Assembly (NCBI GenBank): GCA_963788225.1
Contig: CAWBGI010000008.1
Span: forward strand, 62,001-126,000
Source: Sulfotelmatobacter sp963788225
Lineage (GTDB): Bacteria; Acidobacteriota; Terriglobia; Terriglobales; Acidobacteriaceae
Length of the DNA stretch: 64,000 bases
Reading direction: 5' to 3'
Positions 27,712-37,017 of the stretch are shown piece by piece; position 1 is the first letter of the stretch, and each line of letters begins with the position of its first letter. The notes beneath the pieces were generated by a model. The model was not told the DNA's origin. It saw nothing but the letters and a program-made list of their open reading frames with translations, and ran no database searches. Made by a program: the position numbers and the translations under genes.

Positions 27712-30700
27712 ATGAAGCACACAGCAATAGCCATTGTTGGAATGGCGGGACGCTTTCCCGGCGCCCGCAATATATCTGCGTTCTGGCAGAACCTGAAAAA
27801 TGGTTGGGAAGCAGTACGCCCCTTGAGTGACGAGGAACTGCTGGCGGCCGGAGTCTCTGCCGACGAACTCTCCCAGCCGGAGTACGTGAAGTCGGGCGTG
27901 GTGCTGGAAGATCTGGACATGTTTGACGCATCGTTTTTTGGATTCAGCCCGAAGGACGCGTCGATCATGGATCCGCAGCACCGCATTTTCCTTGAGTGCG
28001 CATGGGAAGCGCTGGAGGATGCGGGTCATCCCTCGAGCAATTTTGCGGGCTCGATCGGTGTTTATGCCGGCTCGGGCATGAACTCCTACATGATTCACAA
28101 CCTGTTGACGAATTCGCGGCTGGTCGCCAGCGCCGGGCTGTTTCTGATTCGGCAAACCGGAAACGATAAGGACGTGCTGGCGACGCGGGTGTCCTACGAA
28201 CTGGATCTTCATGGGCCGAGCATCAGCGTGCAGACGGCCTGCTCGACATCTTTGGTCGCGGTGCATCTGGCGTGCCAGAGCCTGCTGAATCAGGAATGCG
28301 ACATGGCTCTGGCGGGCGGAGTCACGATTGAGTTCCCGCACGGGCGCGGCTACTTATATCGCGAAGGCGAAATTCTGTCGCGCGACGGACATTGCCGCGC
28401 CTTCGACGCCGATTCCAGTGGCACAGTGTTTTCGAGCGGCTCGGGCATTGTGGTGCTGCGGCGGCTCGAAGACGCGCTGGCTGATCGCGACACGATTCAC
28501 GCTGTCATTCTAGGATCGGCGATCAACAACGACGGAGCGCGGAAAATCGGGTATCTCGCGCCCAGCGTCGATGGACAGTGCGAAGTTATCCACGAAGCTC
28601 TGGGAGTCGCGGGAGTGGAGGCCAGCGATATTTCTTACGTGGAGACGCACGGCACTGGAACCAGGGTCGGAGATCCGATCGAAGTCAAGGCGCTGACCCA
28701 GGCATTTCGCGCAAGCACCCAGAGGAAGGGCTATTGCGCGATCGGGTCGCTCAAGACCAACATCGGCCATCTGGACACGGCCGCCGGTGTCGCCGGCCTG
28801 ATTAAGACGGTGTTGGCGCTGGGGCATCGGCAAATTCCTCCGAGTCTGCACTTCCATAAACCGAATCCACTGATTGATTTCGAGCACAGCCCGTTTTATG
28901 TCAACACTAGTTTGGCGGAGTGGAAAGCAGAGCAGAGCCCAAGACGTGCGGGCGTGACTTCGCTGGGCATCGGAGGCACGAACGCACACTTGGTCCTCGA
29001 AGAAGCGCCGCCGATTCAGCGACGCCCAGTCCCGAAGAAGCCTTTTCAGTTGCTCGTGCTCTCCGCGAAGACTCCCTCGGCATTGGAACACGCCAGCCAG
29101 AATCTCAGCACCTACTTGCAGGAGCGCGAAGAGTTACTCCTACAAGATGTTGCCTACACCTGCCAGTTGGGCCGGGAACCATTTGCACACCGTCGCGCGG
29201 TGGTGGCTTCCACCACCGAAGAAGCGCGTACGCTGCTGAATAAGCCTGTCGCCCGCCTGGTTTGCACCGGGCAAGCGGCAGCGACAGTTCCCGGAGTGGT
29301 CTTCATGTTTTCCGGGCAGGGATCGCAGTACGTGAACATGGGACGCGAACTGTATGAGACGGAGCCTGTATTCCGTGCTCACTTGGACCATTGCGCAGAG
29401 CGTCTGGTTCCCGATCTTGGTCTCGATTTGCGAACTCTGTTATATCCGCCGGAAGAGGGCTTGGCAGCAGCGGCAGAGAAGTTATCCCACACCAGCTTTA
29501 CGCAGCCCGCCTTGTTCAGCATAGAATACGCGCTGGCGCAATGGTGGATCGCGCACGGAATCAAGCCTTCCGCCATGATCGGACACAGCATCGGAGAGTA
29601 CGCGGCGGCGTGCGTGGCGGAAGTATTCTCGCTTGAAGACGGGCTTCACCTAAGTGCCATTCGCGGCCGATTGATGGGTGAGATGCCGGCGGGTTCGATG
29701 CTGTCGGTTGCATCGCGTGCCGACATGCTCTCCATTCCAGAAGGACTTGCACTCGCCGCGATCAACGGGCCCGAACAATGCGTGCTCTCCGGGCCCACAG
29801 ACGCCATTCAGAATTTCGCGCGGGAGTTGGAGAAAAGAGCCGTTTCTTGCCGCCTGCTGCACACGTCGCATGCCTTCCATTCCGCGATGATGGATCCAAT
29901 GCTCGAGACCTTCCGATCTCATCTGGCTAACGTCTCTTTGAGCCCGCCCACGATTCCTTATCTCTCAAACGTTACCGGCACGTGGATCACAGTTGCCGAA
30001 GCCACAGATCCAACCTATTGGACAAAACACCTGCGAAACACTGTGCGCTTCACGGATGGGCTTGCAGAGTTGTTCCGCGACCTGGCGCGGGCATTTCTCG
30101 AAGTCGGCCCCGGCCAAGCTCTCACTTCCTTGACCCTCCAGCATCCCGGTAAGCCGAAAAGCTCCAAAGTCCAGTCTTCCATGCGGCACCCGCAGGAACA
30201 GATCTCCGATGCGGCGTTCTTGCTGAATGCCACCGGACAACTCTGGGTTGCCGGTCTGCCGGTTGACTGGAACGCGCTGCACACGGGAGAAGAGCCACGC
30301 CGAATTTCGCTGCCCACCTACCCGTTCGAACGCCAGCGCTACTGGATCGAACCTGGCGGCAAAAGTCTTGCGCGCAAGGACGACGAGGCTGCTCCCATAA
30401 CTGAAGCGCCCCAAAGCGAGCAGTGGTTTCACCGGAGGGTTTGGAAAAAGTCTCCAGCCGCTCAAAAAGTTCCTGCAGGTCATGCGTGTTGGCTGCTGTT
30501 TCTCGATGAGACGGGTCTCGGCCAGGAGATTGCAAATCAGCTCCAGACTGCCGGCCACGAGGTCGTGGTAGTTGTCGCCGGCGAGAAGTACAAACGTATC
30601 AGCAACGGTTCGTACGAAATTCGACCGGGCGTGCGAGAGGACTACGACGAACTACTCACAGATATTGTCAAATACGAAACTCCGCCGACAAGAATTCTCC

Positions 30701-33700
30701 ACTTATGGCCGGTCACGACCTCAAGCTCTGGCCGATCTCTCGATCAGACGTTGGACTTGAGCTTCTACAGCCTGCTCTTCCTCGCGCAAGCTTGGGCAGA
30801 TCAGGATTTAGGAGCAGTGGAGATCGTTTGCGTCTCGAACGGACTGCAATCAGTCTCAGGGGAACACGTAGTCGAACCGGCACGGGCGACACTGCTTGGG
30901 CCAATCAGAGTCATCCCGAAGGAGTTGCCAGGCACGTTTTGCCGCAGTATCGATCTTGACAGGAATATTCAGGATTGGGGAACGGCGGCTAGCGACATCA
31001 TCGCGGAATGCTCTCTGCGCAGTGCGGATGCCTGCGTTGCTTACCGGCAGTCTGAGCGCTGGGTGGAAAACTTCGAGTCAATCAGTCTCAGCCAGCGACC
31101 CGCAGGCGCGCGCTTGAAAGAAAAGGGAGTCTACCTGATTGTCGGCGGGTTGGGAGGCATTGGTCTCGCCGTCGCCGAACACCTGGCACGCACGCTTCAT
31201 GCTCGGCTGGTCCTGGTGGGACGCACGCAACTTCCACCGAGATCGGAATGGCAGACTGTCACTGCCGAACCGCAGGGCTCGAACGGAACGCAGCAGAAAA
31301 TCGCGAAACTGCGCGAAATAGAATCCTTAGGCGCCGAGGTTCTAAACATCTCCGCGGATGTGACCGACGGTAAACAGATGGAGGCAGCATTACGAATTGC
31401 GCGCGAACGGTTCGGCGAAATTCATGGCGTGATTCATGCCGCGGGCTCGATCGAAGACGCACCTCTGCAGATCAAGAGTCGCGAAAGCGCCGCTCGCGTG
31501 CTGGCTGCGAAGATACAAGGAACCTTGGCTTTGCAGCAGGCGCTGGCCAGGAACAAAGACAAGCTTGACTTCCTGCTGCTGTTTTCCTCCATCAGTTCAC
31601 TGCTGCCTCCTGCCGGACAAGTCAACTATGCGGCAGCGAACTCCTTCCTTGACGCCTTTGCCCTAAGCCAGACCGACCTACCCGTGACCGCAATTAATTG
31701 GGGGTTGTGGGCAGAGGTGGGCATGGCTATTCGGGCCGAGGGCCATCATCCGATCCTGGGCCGCCGCCTTGTCCAGACCCCGAACGAGATTGTCTATTCA
31801 GGCCAGTTCAGTTGCCAGAAAGACTGGTTCCTCCGGGAACACCAACTCAAGAACGGCGCCGCCCTTGTTCCGGGAACCGCGTATCTGCAACTGGCAACTT
31901 CAGCATTGACGAGTGACCGATTCGAATTGGGCGTCCAATTCGACGATGTGTTCTTTATGGCGCCTCTGTCCGTGGCTCGGGATGAGACCAAGGAAATCCG
32001 CGTGCGTCTGCGCCGCGACGACGGCAGTTTTCGTTTCTCCATACTCACAAAACACAAGGAATGGATTGAACACGCATCGGGACAGATTGCACGGAATACA
32101 AAGCTTCCACCAGCAGATCAGGATTTGGCTGCGATTCGCAGTCGCTGTTCTTTAGCGCGCATCGCTTTCGACGACGGACACCGTACGCAGCAGGAGCAGT
32201 TCTTCGACTTCGGTCCCCGCTGGCGGAATCTTCATACTCTGCGCATCGGGGAACGCGAGGCAGTAGCCGAATTGCGCCTGGGAGAAGGTTGTTCGGCTGA
32301 CCTCGAGGCATGGATGGTGCATCCCGCGCTTCTCGACTTAGCTACCGGATCCGCACTTTATCTGGTTGACGGTTATCGGGAATCCAACGCCCTGTATCTG
32401 CCGTTCTCCTACAAGAGAATCACGCTCTACCGCCCGCTGCCCTTGGAATTCTGGAGTCACATCCGCTGTCATCAGCGGAATACGACAAACGAGGAAGTTG
32501 TGACTTTCGATGTCACCCTTCTAGACGGACATGGAAGAGTGCTCGCCGACATCGAAGAATTTGCCCTGCGACGAATGGCAGGCAACACCGGCAGCGCGGG
32601 CGCAACACTGAGCTCGCAACCCGCTAAAGCGTACAGCGAACCGACGGAATCGACTGGGGCTCAGGGGATTTCAACTGTTGATGGAATGAAGGCACTCGAC
32701 CAGATCCTATCTTGCGAAGCTACTACGGGCATCATCGTCAATCGGGGTGACTTCGCGAAGCCGAACAAGTTACCGTCCGCAGCGATTCCACCAAAAAGTA
32801 CTGTAAAAATAAAGAGCGAGGTGGAAAGCGTTCTCTCCGAGTGGTGGAGCGAACTTCTGGGTGTGGAGCAGATTGGTCTGGACGATGACTTCTTCGACCT
32901 CGGGGGCCACTCCCTAATTGCGGTACGTCTGTTCAGCAAGATCAAGAAGAACTTTCGGCTCGACCTGGGTCTTTCTACGCTGTTTGAGATGCGTACGATC
33001 CGTCAGCTCGCGGCATTGATCCGAAAAACAGAAATCCAGAGCAACGAGGAAACTAAGGCATCTGCGGCGATCTCCTCTCCCGCTCGACATCAAATCTCGC
33101 GTTCGCTCGCTCACGGTGGAATCGAAGGTGTTCTCAGCGAATGGTGTCGCGAGCTTCTGGGTGTAGAGCAGGTTGGTCTGGACGATGACTTCTTCGACCT
33201 GGGAGGACGCTCCCTAATGGCGGTACATCTGTTCAGCAAAATCAATAAGACATTTCACCTGGACCTGGGTCTTTCTGCATTGTTTGAGACGCGTACGGTC
33301 CGCCGATTAGCTGACCTGATCCGGAAAACGGAAACCTCCGGCATTCCGGGGAGAGTGCCGCCATCCGCAACGCATGCCGGCCATCCTCAAGAACCGCGCT
33401 TGCCGCTCTTCGTAGTCTTCGCTCCTGGCGGAGACATAACCGCCTTCGACGAAGTTCGCCATTATTTGGGCGAGGATCAGCCAGTGGTTGTTCTTGAGCC
33501 CCAGAGGGTGGACACCCGGGAACCTGCCTTTACGGGAGTGGAGGATATGGCGGCTTATTATCTCCGAAGAGTTCGCGACGAGCAGCCACATGGGCCGTAC
33601 TGTTTGGCGGGACACTCGTTTGGTGGTTTCGTAGCATTCGAAATGGCACAGCAACTGCATGCGGCCGAAGAAACCGTATCGTTGCTTGGGTTGCTGGACA

Positions 33701-34092
33701 CCACCGGTTTCTTTTCTGGAGATGGACGGAAGCCCGCCGCGAAACGAAAGGTTTCCTTCCTGATCAGGGAAATGCGCGAATTGATGCACAGACTCCGATT
33801 CTCCGAGGCTTCGGGAGTTCGGGACTCGAATATTGCTAATCGGCTCGTTGCTTCCACATATCGCCCGACAGTCTATCCGGGGCGTCTGACGATCTTTCGG
33901 TCAGCCAACCGGAACCTGCTCGAAACAGCTGACGAATTGTTGGGCTGGAAAAGACTTGCAGGCGGAGGGATCGAGGTCCAGGATGTGACGGGTGACCACC
34001 TAGACATGCTGAGTGAACCGAACGCGCGAATGCTGGCGGAAAAACTGCGGATATGCCTCGATCGCCCGCAGGGCGTAGCAGTTTACGACTGA
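27712..34092 (+). CDS. Type I PKS, KS-AT-KR-DH-ACP-ACP-TE
   Basis: A 2126-residue terminal PKS. KS about 1-430 (Cys177 in QTACSTSLVAVH). AT about 530-840 with normal FSGQGSQ at 533-539, Ser626 in GHSIGEY and HAFH (malonyl type). KR about 1135-1340 with VGGLGGIG at 1144-1151 and FSSISSLLPPAGQVNYAAAN. DH about 1360-1630, placed after rather than before the KR, with His1377 in REHQLKNGAALVPG and Asp1542 in HPALLDLATG. Two tandem ACPs with Ser1734 and Ser1834. TE with Ser1969 in GHSFGG and His2096 in GDHLDML. With the preceding A(Gly)-PCP protein it could build and release a reduced, dehydrated two-carbon extension of glycine, such as a 4-aminocrotonyl unit; that product is inference. The tandem ACPs may raise throughput. 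Confidence 0.93.
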   Translation: MKHTAIAIVGMAGRFPGARNISAFWQNLKNGWEAVRPLSDEELLAAGVSADELSQPEYVKSGVVLEDLDMFDASFFGFSPKDASIMDPQHRIFLECAWEALEDAGHPSSNFAGSIGVYAGSGMNSYMIHNLLTNSRLVASAGLFLIRQTGNDKDVLATRVSYELDLHGPSISVQTACSTSLVAVHLACQSLLNQECDMALAGGVTIEFPHGRGYLYREGEILSRDGHCRAFDADSSGTVFSSGSGIVVLRRLEDALADRDTIHAVILGSAINNDGARKIGYLAPSVDGQCEVIHEALGVAGVEASDISYVETHGTGTRVGDPIEVKALTQAFRASTQRKGYCAIGSLKTNIGHLDTAAGVAGLIKTVLALGHRQIPPSLHFHKPNPLIDFEHSPFYVNTSLAEWKAEQSPRRAGVTSLGIGGTNAHLVLEEAPPIQRRPVPKKPFQLLVLSAKTPSALEHASQNLSTYLQEREELLLQDVAYTCQLGREPFAHRRAVVASTTEEARTLLNKPVARLVCTGQAAATVPGVVFMFSGQGSQYVNMGRELYETEPVFRAHLDHCAERLVPDLGLDLRTLLYPPEEGLAAAAEKLSHTSFTQPALFSIEYALAQWWIAHGIKPSAMIGHSIGEYAAACVAEVFSLEDGLHLSAIRGRLMGEMPAGSMLSVASRADMLSIPEGLALAAINGPEQCVLSGPTDAIQNFARELEKRAVSCRLLHTSHAFHSAMMDPMLETFRSHLANVSLSPPTIPYLSNVTGTWITVAEATDPTYWTKHLRNTVRFTDGLAELFRDLARAFLEVGPGQALTSLTLQHPGKPKSSKVQSSMRHPQEQISDAAFLLNATGQLWVAGLPVDWNALHTGEEPRRISLPTYPFERQRYWIEPGGKSLARKDDEAAPITEAPQSEQWFHRRVWKKSPAAQKVPAGHACWLLFLDETGLGQEIANQLQTAGHEVVVVVAGEKYKRISNGSYEIRPGVREDYDELLTDIVKYETPPTRILHLWPVTTSSSGRSLDQTLDLSFYSLLFLAQAWADQDLGAVEIVCVSNGLQSVSGEHVVEPARATLLGPIRVIPKELPGTFCRSIDLDRNIQDWGTAASDIIAECSLRSADACVAYRQSERWVENFESISLSQRPAGARLKEKGVYLIVGGLGGIGLAVAEHLARTLHARLVLVGRTQLPPRSEWQTVTAEPQGSNGTQQKIAKLREIESLGAEVLNISADVTDGKQMEAALRIARERFGEIHGVIHAAGSIEDAPLQIKSRESAARVLAAKIQGTLALQQALARNKDKLDFLLLFSSISSLLPPAGQVNYAAANSFLDAFALSQTDLPVTAINWGLWAEVGMAIRAEGHHPILGRRLVQTPNEIVYSGQFSCQKDWFLREHQLKNGAALVPGTAYLQLATSALTSDRFELGVQFDDVFFMAPLSVARDETKEIRVRLRRDDGSFRFSILTKHKEWIEHASGQIARNTKLPPADQDLAAIRSRCSLARIAFDDGHRTQQEQFFDFGPRWRNLHTLRIGEREAVAELRLGEGCSADLEAWMVHPALLDLATGSALYLVDGYRESNALYLPFSYKRITLYRPLPLEFWSHIRCHQRNTTNEEVVTFDVTLLDGHGRVLADIEEFALRRMAGNTGSAGATLSSQPAKAYSEPTESTGAQGISTVDGMKALDQILSCEATTGIIVNRGDFAKPNKLPSAAIPPKSTVKIKSEVESVLSEWWSELLGVEQIGLDDDFFDLGGHSLIAVRLFSKIKKNFRLDLGLSTLFEMRTIRQLAALIRKTEIQSNEETKASAAISSPARHQISRSLAHGGIEGVLSEWCRELLGVEQVGLDDDFFDLGGRSLMAVHLFSKINKTFHLDLGLSALFETRTVRRLADLIRKTETSGIPGRVPPSATHAGHPQEPRLPLFVVFAPGGDITAFDEVRHYLGEDQPVVVLEPQRVDTREPAFTGVEDMAAYYLRRVRDEQPHGPYCLAGHSFGGFVAFEMAQQLHAAEETVSLLGLLDTTGFFSGDGRKPAAKRKVSFLIREMRELMHRLRFSEASGVRDSNIANRLVASTYRPTVYPGRLTIFRSANRNLLETADELLGWKRLAGGGIEVQDVTGDHLDMLSEPNARMLAEKLRICLDRPQGVAVYD
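32829..33327 (+). repeat. Tandem duplication of the ACP-coding segment (300-base period)
   Basis: The segments around 32829-33027 and 33129-33327 encode near-identical carrier domains and align at the DNA level with an exact offset of 300 bases: for example CTTCTGGGTGT at 32854 and 33154, and the Ser codons at 32911 and 33211. Long stretches including the DDDFFDLGG codons are almost unchanged, pointing to a fairly recent duplication inside the PKS gene. The second copy has Arg where the first has His directly before the modified Ser (GGRS against GGHS). Confidence 0.9.
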
Positions 34093-34134
34093 ACGCCCAA
34101 ACCGCATAGATCATCGCCAGACAGCAACTTCTGG

Positions 34135-35034
34135 ATGTTCATGAAGAAAGTACCGCGCCAGCAAGTATGTTTTTTCCTCCTATTGGCAGTTTCCTTGCTG
34201 GTCGGATGGCGTCCCTTGGCCGACACCTTTGAGCTGGCGCTACGGGATGATGCCTACACGTACATACTCCTGATTCTTCCCATCAGTGTAGGTCTGATCC
34301 TGCTTGAGTGGGGATCTCTGAAGCCGCTTGTCACTCCGAATGTTCGAGCTGGCTGTGTTTTGCTTGCGATGGCCTTTTTAGCCGCGGCTTCTACGACAGG
34401 GCGGCCAACTTCGCTGCCTTCCGATGTACGGCTCTCGATCAGAATCTTCGCGCTGGTGCTGTCATGGATAGGAGTTTTCATTCTTAGCTTTGGCTCGCGA
34501 GCTTCGCGATCGGCTCTCTTTCCACTGTGTTTCTTGTTTGGTTTGGTGCCACTTCCGCAATTCGTCCTGAACGAGATCGTGCGCCTGTTGCAGCAAGGGT
34601 CTGCTTTCGCCGCGTATGCGCTTTTCGCCGCAGCGGGCGTTCCCGTCGCACACGATGGTGTCATGCTCACTGTCCCGGGTTTGACGGTTGAAGTAGCTAA
34701 AGAGTGCAGTAGCATCCGATCCAGTTCTCTGTTACTGGTCACGACCATCGTACTGGCTCAGCTTTTCTTGCGGTCACCGTGGAGGAGGGTACTGGTGATT
34801 GGGGCGTCAGTTCTCCTGTCGGTGGCCAAGAATGGCCTGCGCATTTTCACCATTGTCATGCTTGGAACTCGGGTCAATCCCGGATACCTAACCGGAAGAT
34901 TTCATCGCGAAGGTGGAATTGTATTCTTCCTGGTTGCGCTGATTGGCATTTTCGTTTTGCTCTGGATCTTGCGGCCGAGAGAGAATTTATCGCAGACTCG
35001 GACCGTATGCGTTGACGTAGCGGCTAAAGTATGA
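34135..35034 (+). CDS. Exosortase/archaeosortase family protein
   Basis: A 299-residue polytopic membrane protein with about eight hydrophobic segments. The exosortase catalytic trio is visible: Cys in VEVAKECSSIRSS, Arg in SVAKNGLRIFTI, and His in GRFHREGG. Exosortases cut and anchor C-terminally tagged exported proteins, and in many Gram-negative bacteria they sit in exopolysaccharide clusters together with VanZ-type proteins. It starts 43 bases after the second PKS and could be transcribed with it, but functionally it fits the deacetylase-GT4 and VanZ genes on the other side of the PKS/NRPS cluster. No obvious PEP-CTERM substrate is encoded in the window. No EpsI domain is fused to it. Confidence 0.9.
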   Translation: MFMKKVPRQQVCFFLLLAVSLLVGWRPLADTFELALRDDAYTYILLILPISVGLILLEWGSLKPLVTPNVRAGCVLLAMAFLAAASTTGRPTSLPSDVRLSIRIFALVLSWIGVFILSFGSRASRSALFPLCFLFGLVPLPQFVLNEIVRLLQQGSAFAAYALFAAAGVPVAHDGVMLTVPGLTVEVAKECSSIRSSSLLLVTTIVLAQLFLRSPWRRVLVIGASVLLSVAKNGLRIFTIVMLGTRVNPGYLTGRFHREGGIVFFLVALIGIFVLLWILRPRENLSQTRTVCVDVAAKV

Positions 35035-35080
35035 CGTTGTCATTGCTGCACGTTCAACCGAGCCGTTGAGGGCGCCAAGA

Positions 35081-35578
35081 ATGTACCCGTATTTGAGATC
35101 AATGAAGGCGGTTCCAACTAGAGCTGGAATAGTCTTAGCGATTCTCACAATCCCGATTCAGCTGACGTGCCAGAAGGGGCGTATTTTGGAGTCACCCACC
35201 ATCCAAACGCAGTCTTCAACGAGCAACAAGCCGCCACAGAGGGATAGTTACGTGCCGTGCGTTGCTGATGCCGTCAATTCTGCCAACGTAAAGTTATCAA
35301 CAACGCCCGGCACGGTAGTAAAACCACACCATGTTGATTTGTCGTGGAAGGCTAGCACTTCTCCCGGCGTGGTGAAGTACAACGTGCATCGTTGCAGTCC
35401 GGGTACCCCCTGCGCGGTGAGCACATCGGTAGTCACATCGGTTACAGGCACCAGTTACACCGACACTCAGGTCCAACCCTTGCATGCTTATTGCTATTTC
35501 GTTACGGCGGTGGCCGATGCGAGGCGGCCAGAAAGCGTTCCTTCGAACATTATCCATGTCATGATCCCTTCGCCGTGA
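35081..35578 (+). CDS. Small exported fibronectin type III-like protein
   Basis: Residues about 10-30 form a hydrophobic signal segment (AGIVLAILTIPIQLTC); the Cys after LT might be lipidated but the lipobox is not canonical. After a Ser/Thr/Gln-rich linker, the last 85 residues have fibronectin type III features: HVDLSWKASTSPGVVKYNVHR, GTSYTDTQV and YCYFVTAVADARRPESVPSN. Such single-domain exported proteins are frequent in Acidobacteria and their role is unknown. The start ATG 35081 has GAGGG eight bases upstream; TTG 35066 and ATG 35102 are alternatives. It follows the exosortase gene by 46 bases, but lacks a C-terminal sorting tag. Confidence 0.7.
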   Translation: MYPYLRSMKAVPTRAGIVLAILTIPIQLTCQKGRILESPTIQTQSSTSNKPPQRDSYVPCVADAVNSANVKLSTTPGTVVKPHHVDLSWKASTSPGVVKYNVHRCSPGTPCAVSTSVVTSVTGTSYTDTQVQPLHAYCYFVTAVADARRPESVPSNIIHVMIPSP

Positions 35579-35676
35579 GGGTATCGACACCTGCGGCGGG
35601 CTACAAGCGGCACTATCCTGTGCGGTCGTGTAACTCCCTTTTTTAGTGATGTATTGTCCACCCCGAACGGGGCGCA

Positions 35677-36027
35677 ATGAGCCAAGAAAACACTACAACC
35701 TGGTCTGCTGCTCGTCAGGAGCGCAAGTACCGCCGTTTCAATCTGACCTGCTCGGTCCATCTGAAATCTCTTTGCGGTGACCTGGACGCTGAGGTCAACG
35801 CCGTCAGCAGAAATGTGAGTGTTGGAGGTTTGTTCCTAGACGTCCCTTTGCCGATTCCGCAACACAGCTCGGTAAGCTTCGTCTTGCTTCTGCGCGGCTT
35901 CCCGATGATTCGTCCGATTGAGCTTATCGGCGAGGGTGAGATAGTGCGGGTTGAAACGAGCAGACTCGGCGCTGGATTCGGGATCGCGGTGAAGTACACA
36001 ACGCCGATCACTCAGTTTGAGCGTTGA
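35677..36027 (+). CDS. PilZ domain protein
   Basis: A 116-residue single-domain protein. It has the two c-di-GMP contact motifs of PilZ domains: the Arg-rich stretch QERKYRRFNL near the N-terminus and NVSVGGLFLDV (the N-x-S-x-G-G motif) about 30 residues later, followed by beta strands ending LGAGFGIAVKY. It probably senses c-di-GMP and acts on a surface or motility system; the adjacent exopolysaccharide genes make polysaccharide output one candidate. It lies about 100 bases after the fibronectin-like gene and is followed by a strong terminator at 36146. Confidence 0.87.
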   Translation: MSQENTTTWSAARQERKYRRFNLTCSVHLKSLCGDLDAEVNAVSRNVSVGGLFLDVPLPIPQHSSVSFVLLLRGFPMIRPIELIGEGEIVRVETSRLGAGFGIAVKYTTPITQFER

Positions 36028-36145
36028 TCGAATCGTTTGGGCAACAAACCCAAGGTGTCACAACTGATCGAAACCGACAAGCGCGGCAACCGCTAGGTTG
36101 TTTGCCGGCAGTTTGTCGGCTGCATTTTATTCACTGCGGTCACAT

Positions 36146-36201
36146 AAAGCGCCGGAGCTTCAGGGGCAAGGAACTGCCCTTGAATCTCCGGCGCTTTTTT
36201 T
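36146..36201 (+). terminator. Rho-independent terminator downstream of the PilZ gene
   Basis: AAAGCGCCGGAG (36146-36157) pairs with CTCCGGCGCTTT (36186-36197) and is followed by a T run to 36201. The loop contains a second stem (CAGGGGCA with TGCCCTTG), making one long two-part hairpin. The T tract is on the + strand, so it ends transcription from the PilZ side. The rest of the 36028-36342 gap shows nothing recognisable. Confidence 0.88.
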
Positions 36202-36342
36202 GTGCAAGCGCCCCGCGTCCAGACGGCAACATGAATGGCTTGCGATTCAGTTGTCGAACCAAGGCTGCCTGGATTTGCTTAGCATACGATTCTCGCAGGA
36301 TAGCGCTCCACCATCGCTAGCCTCAGTTTCCCTTGCCTATAA

Positions 36343-36810
36343 TCACGAACCTGTGTGGAGCGCTTCAGCGGGGCGAAGGCAAAAGCTCCTGGCGAATTCG
36401 ACGAGATGGGGTAGCGCTGCTTCTGCGCTGGCGGACAGCTTGTCATTCAGGTCAAAGCACTCGCCGCACAGCGAGATCTGAAATGCCTGTGGGCATTGTC
36501 CGTAGAGTTCCGAGCACAACGACAGAAGAGTTTCGGGCGTCAGTTGGTGAGCGGAGAGAAATTCGGGAGGGTGAGGGTTGACCTGCGTACAGCTGATCTC
36601 CCCCGGCCGACCGACCCTGCTGGCATCGAGGAACAGCACCAATTGCACATGGCTTATGGTTTCGGCAAGCTCGGGCGTCAACTGAGGGCGAACCAGAATC
36701 TCCGTGCCGGCAGCAGGACCTGCGCGAAGCAGGTCTTCTGCCGCGCGAATACCCAGGCCGTCGTCGCACCGAAGACGGTTGCCATAACCGACGATGAGGG
36801 TACTTCCCAT
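36343..36810 (-). CDS. Hydrogenase maturation endopeptidase (HycI/HoxW-like)
   Basis: The N-terminus reads STLIVGYGNRLRCDDGLG, the signature of the M52 hydrogenase endopeptidases in which the Asp after the Gly-Asn segment helps bind the nickel of the precursor large subunit; LVLFLDASRVG holds the second Asp region. These proteases cut the C-terminal peptide from [NiFe] large subunits after Ni insertion, each with its own partner. The window has another such protease (41237, minus strand) directly downstream of hybC, so this one probably serves a different hydrogenase elsewhere in the genome. It is divergent from hypC, with 207 bases between the two starts. Confidence 0.87.
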   Translation of the reverse strand: MGSTLIVGYGNRLRCDDGLGIRAAEDLLRAGPAAGTEILVRPQLTPELAETISHVQLVLFLDASRVGRPGEISCTQVNPHPPEFLSAHQLTPETLLSLCSELYGQCPQAFQISLCGECFDLNDKLSASAEAALPHLVEFARSFCLRPAEALHTGS

Positions 36811-36944
36811 TAACGATTGTCTTGCGAGATTACTATTTCCCTCCGCAGGTCACCGCTTGGGGCCTACTGCAAGACTAGTATGTATCACCTCGGCGATCAA
36901 GTTCGCGCGTCCTGATGCAACCGCTCCTTAAGGTGTGCGTTTTG

Positions 36945-36971
36945 TCACTCAGCAGTGTGTCGTTCGTCACA
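36945..36971 (+). promoter_or_regulatory. Three-block element upstream of hypC, CRP/FNR-like site
   Basis: Blocks TCAC (36945-36948), GTGTG (36955-36959) and GTCAC (36966-36970) are separated by six bases each. The same blocks with the same spacing and orientation relative to the gene lie upstream of the hyb operon (47288 down to 47263). Within it, TGTGT-N6-TCACA (36956-36971) differs from the CRP consensus TGTGA-N6-TCACA at one position. It lies 46 bases before the hypC start codon. A shared regulator of hyp and hyb is an inference. Confidence 0.45.
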
Positions 36972-37017
36972 GCCCCCGGTTCGGGCCGATGCTGTACTGA
37001 ACTTGGGAGAAGATGCC

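Noticed and set aside
5399..34092. Trans-AT PKS
   Set aside because: Both PKS proteins carry their own AT with an intact GHSxGEY nucleophile motif.
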